Assembly: GCA_947303825.1 (NCBI GenBank)
Contig: CAMYZK010000142.1
Coordinates: 1-6,724 of the forward strand
DNA: 6,724 nucleotides
Direction: 5' to 3'
Source of the DNA: an uncultured Prevotella sp.
Lineage (GTDB): Bacteria; Bacteroidota; Bacteroidia; Bacteroidales; Bacteroidaceae
Under the pieces are notes generated by a model. It saw nothing but the letters and a program-made list of their open reading frames with translations. It made no database searches and was not told where the DNA came from. Position 1 is the first letter of the stretch, and each line of letters opens with the position of its first letter. The position numbers and the translations under genes were made by a program. This document shows positions 5,297 to 6,724 of this stretch, in pieces.

Positions 5297-6724
5297 AGTT
5301 AGAATTCCTTTCATTTGAATTTGACAAGTTTGCACAAGAGATGCAGAACTTGAAGGACAAGAAGGGCTTTGACTATCTTGTCACCATCGTAGGAGAGGAC
5401 TTCGGCAAGGAAGGCGATGGTGAGCATCAATCGTCAGTACTAGGTTGTATCTACATCCTCGAGAATACCACAACCCACGAGCGTTGTTCTGTGAAGATGC
5501 TGGCCAAGAGCCAGATATGCGGCGACGGCATGTCAAGTAATGGCACCGGTAACACCGATGGCATGCTTATCTACTACATTCCCACTGTTTCTAACATTTG
5601 GCGTGTGGCCGACCTTCTGGAGCGTGAGGTCTACGACTTCTACGGTATCGTCTTTTTGGGGCATCCCGACATGCGTCGTCTGTTCCTGCGTAACGACTTC
5701 AAGGGTCATCCCTTCCGCAAGGACTGGGAGTACAACGACAAGTACTCACTTGACGACGATGACGAGCCCGACTACGGCTTGGAGTATTTCATCGATAAGG
5801 ATGGATACCTGCAGTCCAAGCAGAACAAACTTTTCACAACAGACGACTATGTAATCAACATTGGTCCGCAGCATCCTGCCACCCATGGTGTGCTCCGCCT
5901 GCAGACTGTGCTTGAGGGAGAAACAGTAAAGCGTGTTTATCCCCATTTCGGATATATACACCGTGCCATTGAGAAGATGTGGGAAGGAATGACCTACCCG
6001 CAGACACTTGCATTGACCGACCGTCTCAACTATCTGGGAGCCATGCAGCACCGCCATGCGCTGGTTGGTGTTATTGAAGAGGCCATGGGTGTTGAGTTAA
6101 CCGACCGCATCAAGTACATCCGAACCATTATGGACGAGCTGCAGCGTCTTGACTCCCACTTGCTCTACACCTCGTGTGTGGCTCAGGACTTAGGTGCTCT
6201 GACTGCTTTCCTCTATGGAATGAGAGACCGTGAGCATGTGCTTAACGTGATGGAGGAGACAACAGGCGGACGCCTCATACAGAACTACTACCGCATAGGT
6301 GGACTGCAGGACGACATCGACCCGAACTTCGTCAAGAACGTTAAGGCTCTGGTGGCCTACCTGCGGCCTATGATTAAGGAGTATATGGATGTGTTCGGCG
6401 ACAATGTCATCACCCACAACCGTCTGGAGAACTGCGGCCCCATGAGCCTGGAAGACTGTGTGAGCTATGCAGTTACAGGACCTGCCGGGCGTGCTTCGGG
6501 CTGGAAGAACGATGTGCGTAAGAACCATCCCTACGACATGTACGACAAGGTGGAGTGGGAGCAGTGCACCCTTGAGACTTGCGACTCTATGGGTCGGTAC
6601 CTTGTGCACATCAACGAGATGTACCAGAGCCTGAACATCATTGAGCAGCTCATCGACAACATCCCTGAAGGCGACTTCTATGTGAAGCAGAAGCCGATCA
6701 TCAAGGTGCCTGAGGGACAGTGGT
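5293..6724 (+). CDS. nuoC/nuoCD: NADH-quinone oxidoreductase fused subunits C and D (C-terminus off the right edge)
   Basis: A fusion of the complex I subunits C (30-kDa) and D (49-kDa), open for 477 codons to the right edge. Residues 1-145 are the NuoC part, with the signature WRVADLLEREVYDFYGIVFLGHPDMRR at 103-129 followed by GHPFRKDW (138-145). An acidic linker (146-180, including DDDDEPD) joins it to the NuoD part, which opens with INIGPQHPATHGVLRL (188-203) and PHFGYIHRAIEK (217-228). By comparison from memory with Thermus Nqo4, H198, Y247 and D299 match the quinone-pocket residues H38, Y87 and D139. The pocket with NuoB therefore looks functional. The helix GRLIQNYYRIGGL and the RASGWKNDVRKNHPYDMY stretch also fit NuoD. 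About 100-130 residues of the NuoD end should lie beyond the window. Translation is coupled to nuoB through an ATGA overlap and a strong GGAGGAGG site. Fusion of C and D occurs in Bacteroidota and also in E. coli and its relatives. Confidence 0.96.
   Translation, partial: MKLEFLSFEFDKFAQEMQNLKDKKGFDYLVTIVGEDFGKEGDGEHQSSVLGCIYILENTTTHERCSVKMLAKSQICGDGMSSNGTGNTDGMLIYYIPTVSNIWRVADLLEREVYDFYGIVFLGHPDMRRLFLRNDFKGHPFRKDWEYNDKYSLDDDDEPDYGLEYFIDKDGYLQSKQNKLFTTDDYVINIGPQHPATHGVLRLQTVLEGETVKRVYPHFGYIHRAIEKMWEGMTYPQTLALTDRLNYLGAMQHRHALVGVIEEAMGVELTDRIKYIRTIMDELQRLDSHLLYTSCVAQDLGALTAFLYGMRDREHVLNVMEETTGGRLIQNYYRIGGLQDDIDPNFVKNVKALVAYLRPMIKEYMDVFGDNVITHNRLENCGPMSLEDCVSYAVTGPAGRASGWKNDVRKNHPYDMYDKVEWEQCTLETCDSMGRYLVHINEMYQSLNIIEQLIDNIPEGDFYVKQKPIIKVPEGQW

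Noticed and set aside
6190..6609. A 139-codon minus-strand open frame inside nuoCD
   Set aside because: It is antisense to highly conserved NuoD sequence, is His/Val-rich as expected from the reverse complement of that gene, and has no expression signals.

Overview
The window comes from a Bacteroidota genome, most likely of the order Bacteroidales and Prevotella-like. Four things point there: promoters of the TTTG / TAnnTTTG type (for example TACCTTTG before nuoA), a fused NuoCD protein, an envelope protein of the DUF5686 type, and AT-rich leaders with few Shine-Dalgarno sites outside tightly packed operons. The placement rests on these features and not on any database match.

Layout: two divergent transcription units are separated by a 179-bp AT-rich spacer (4063-4241). 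Leftward (minus strand) run nhaC (4062-2773), a degenerate nucleotidyltransferase-like protein (2697-1669), and a large secreted, probably outer-membrane DUF5686-like protein (1636 to beyond the left edge). The first junction is 75 bp and the second 32 bp, so the three may be co-transcribed from the promoter in front of nhaC. Rightward (plus strand) run nuoA, nuoB and the first 477 codons of nuoCD, with overlapping stop and start codons: the beginning of a respiratory complex I operon that continues past the right edge.

Function: NuoA, NuoB and NuoCD are the membrane-anchor, terminal Fe-S cluster N2 and quinone-pocket subunits of complex I, which pumps ions across the inner membrane. NhaC exchanges Na+ and H+ across the same membrane. 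The divergent pairing therefore places an ion-pumping enzyme next to an ion exchanger; a shared regulatory role is inference. The other two minus-strand genes look like envelope or polysaccharide-related functions with no clear link to the ion genes.

The most unusual points are a 35-bp array of a 7-bp unit that overlaps the nhaC stop codon and puts stop codons in all six frames, a smaller related heptamer pair just after the next stop codon, the loss of catalytic aspartates in the nucleotidyltransferase-like protein, and a very short leader for nhaC. I saw no CRISPR array, tRNA, rRNA, insertion sequence or obvious new multi-gene system.
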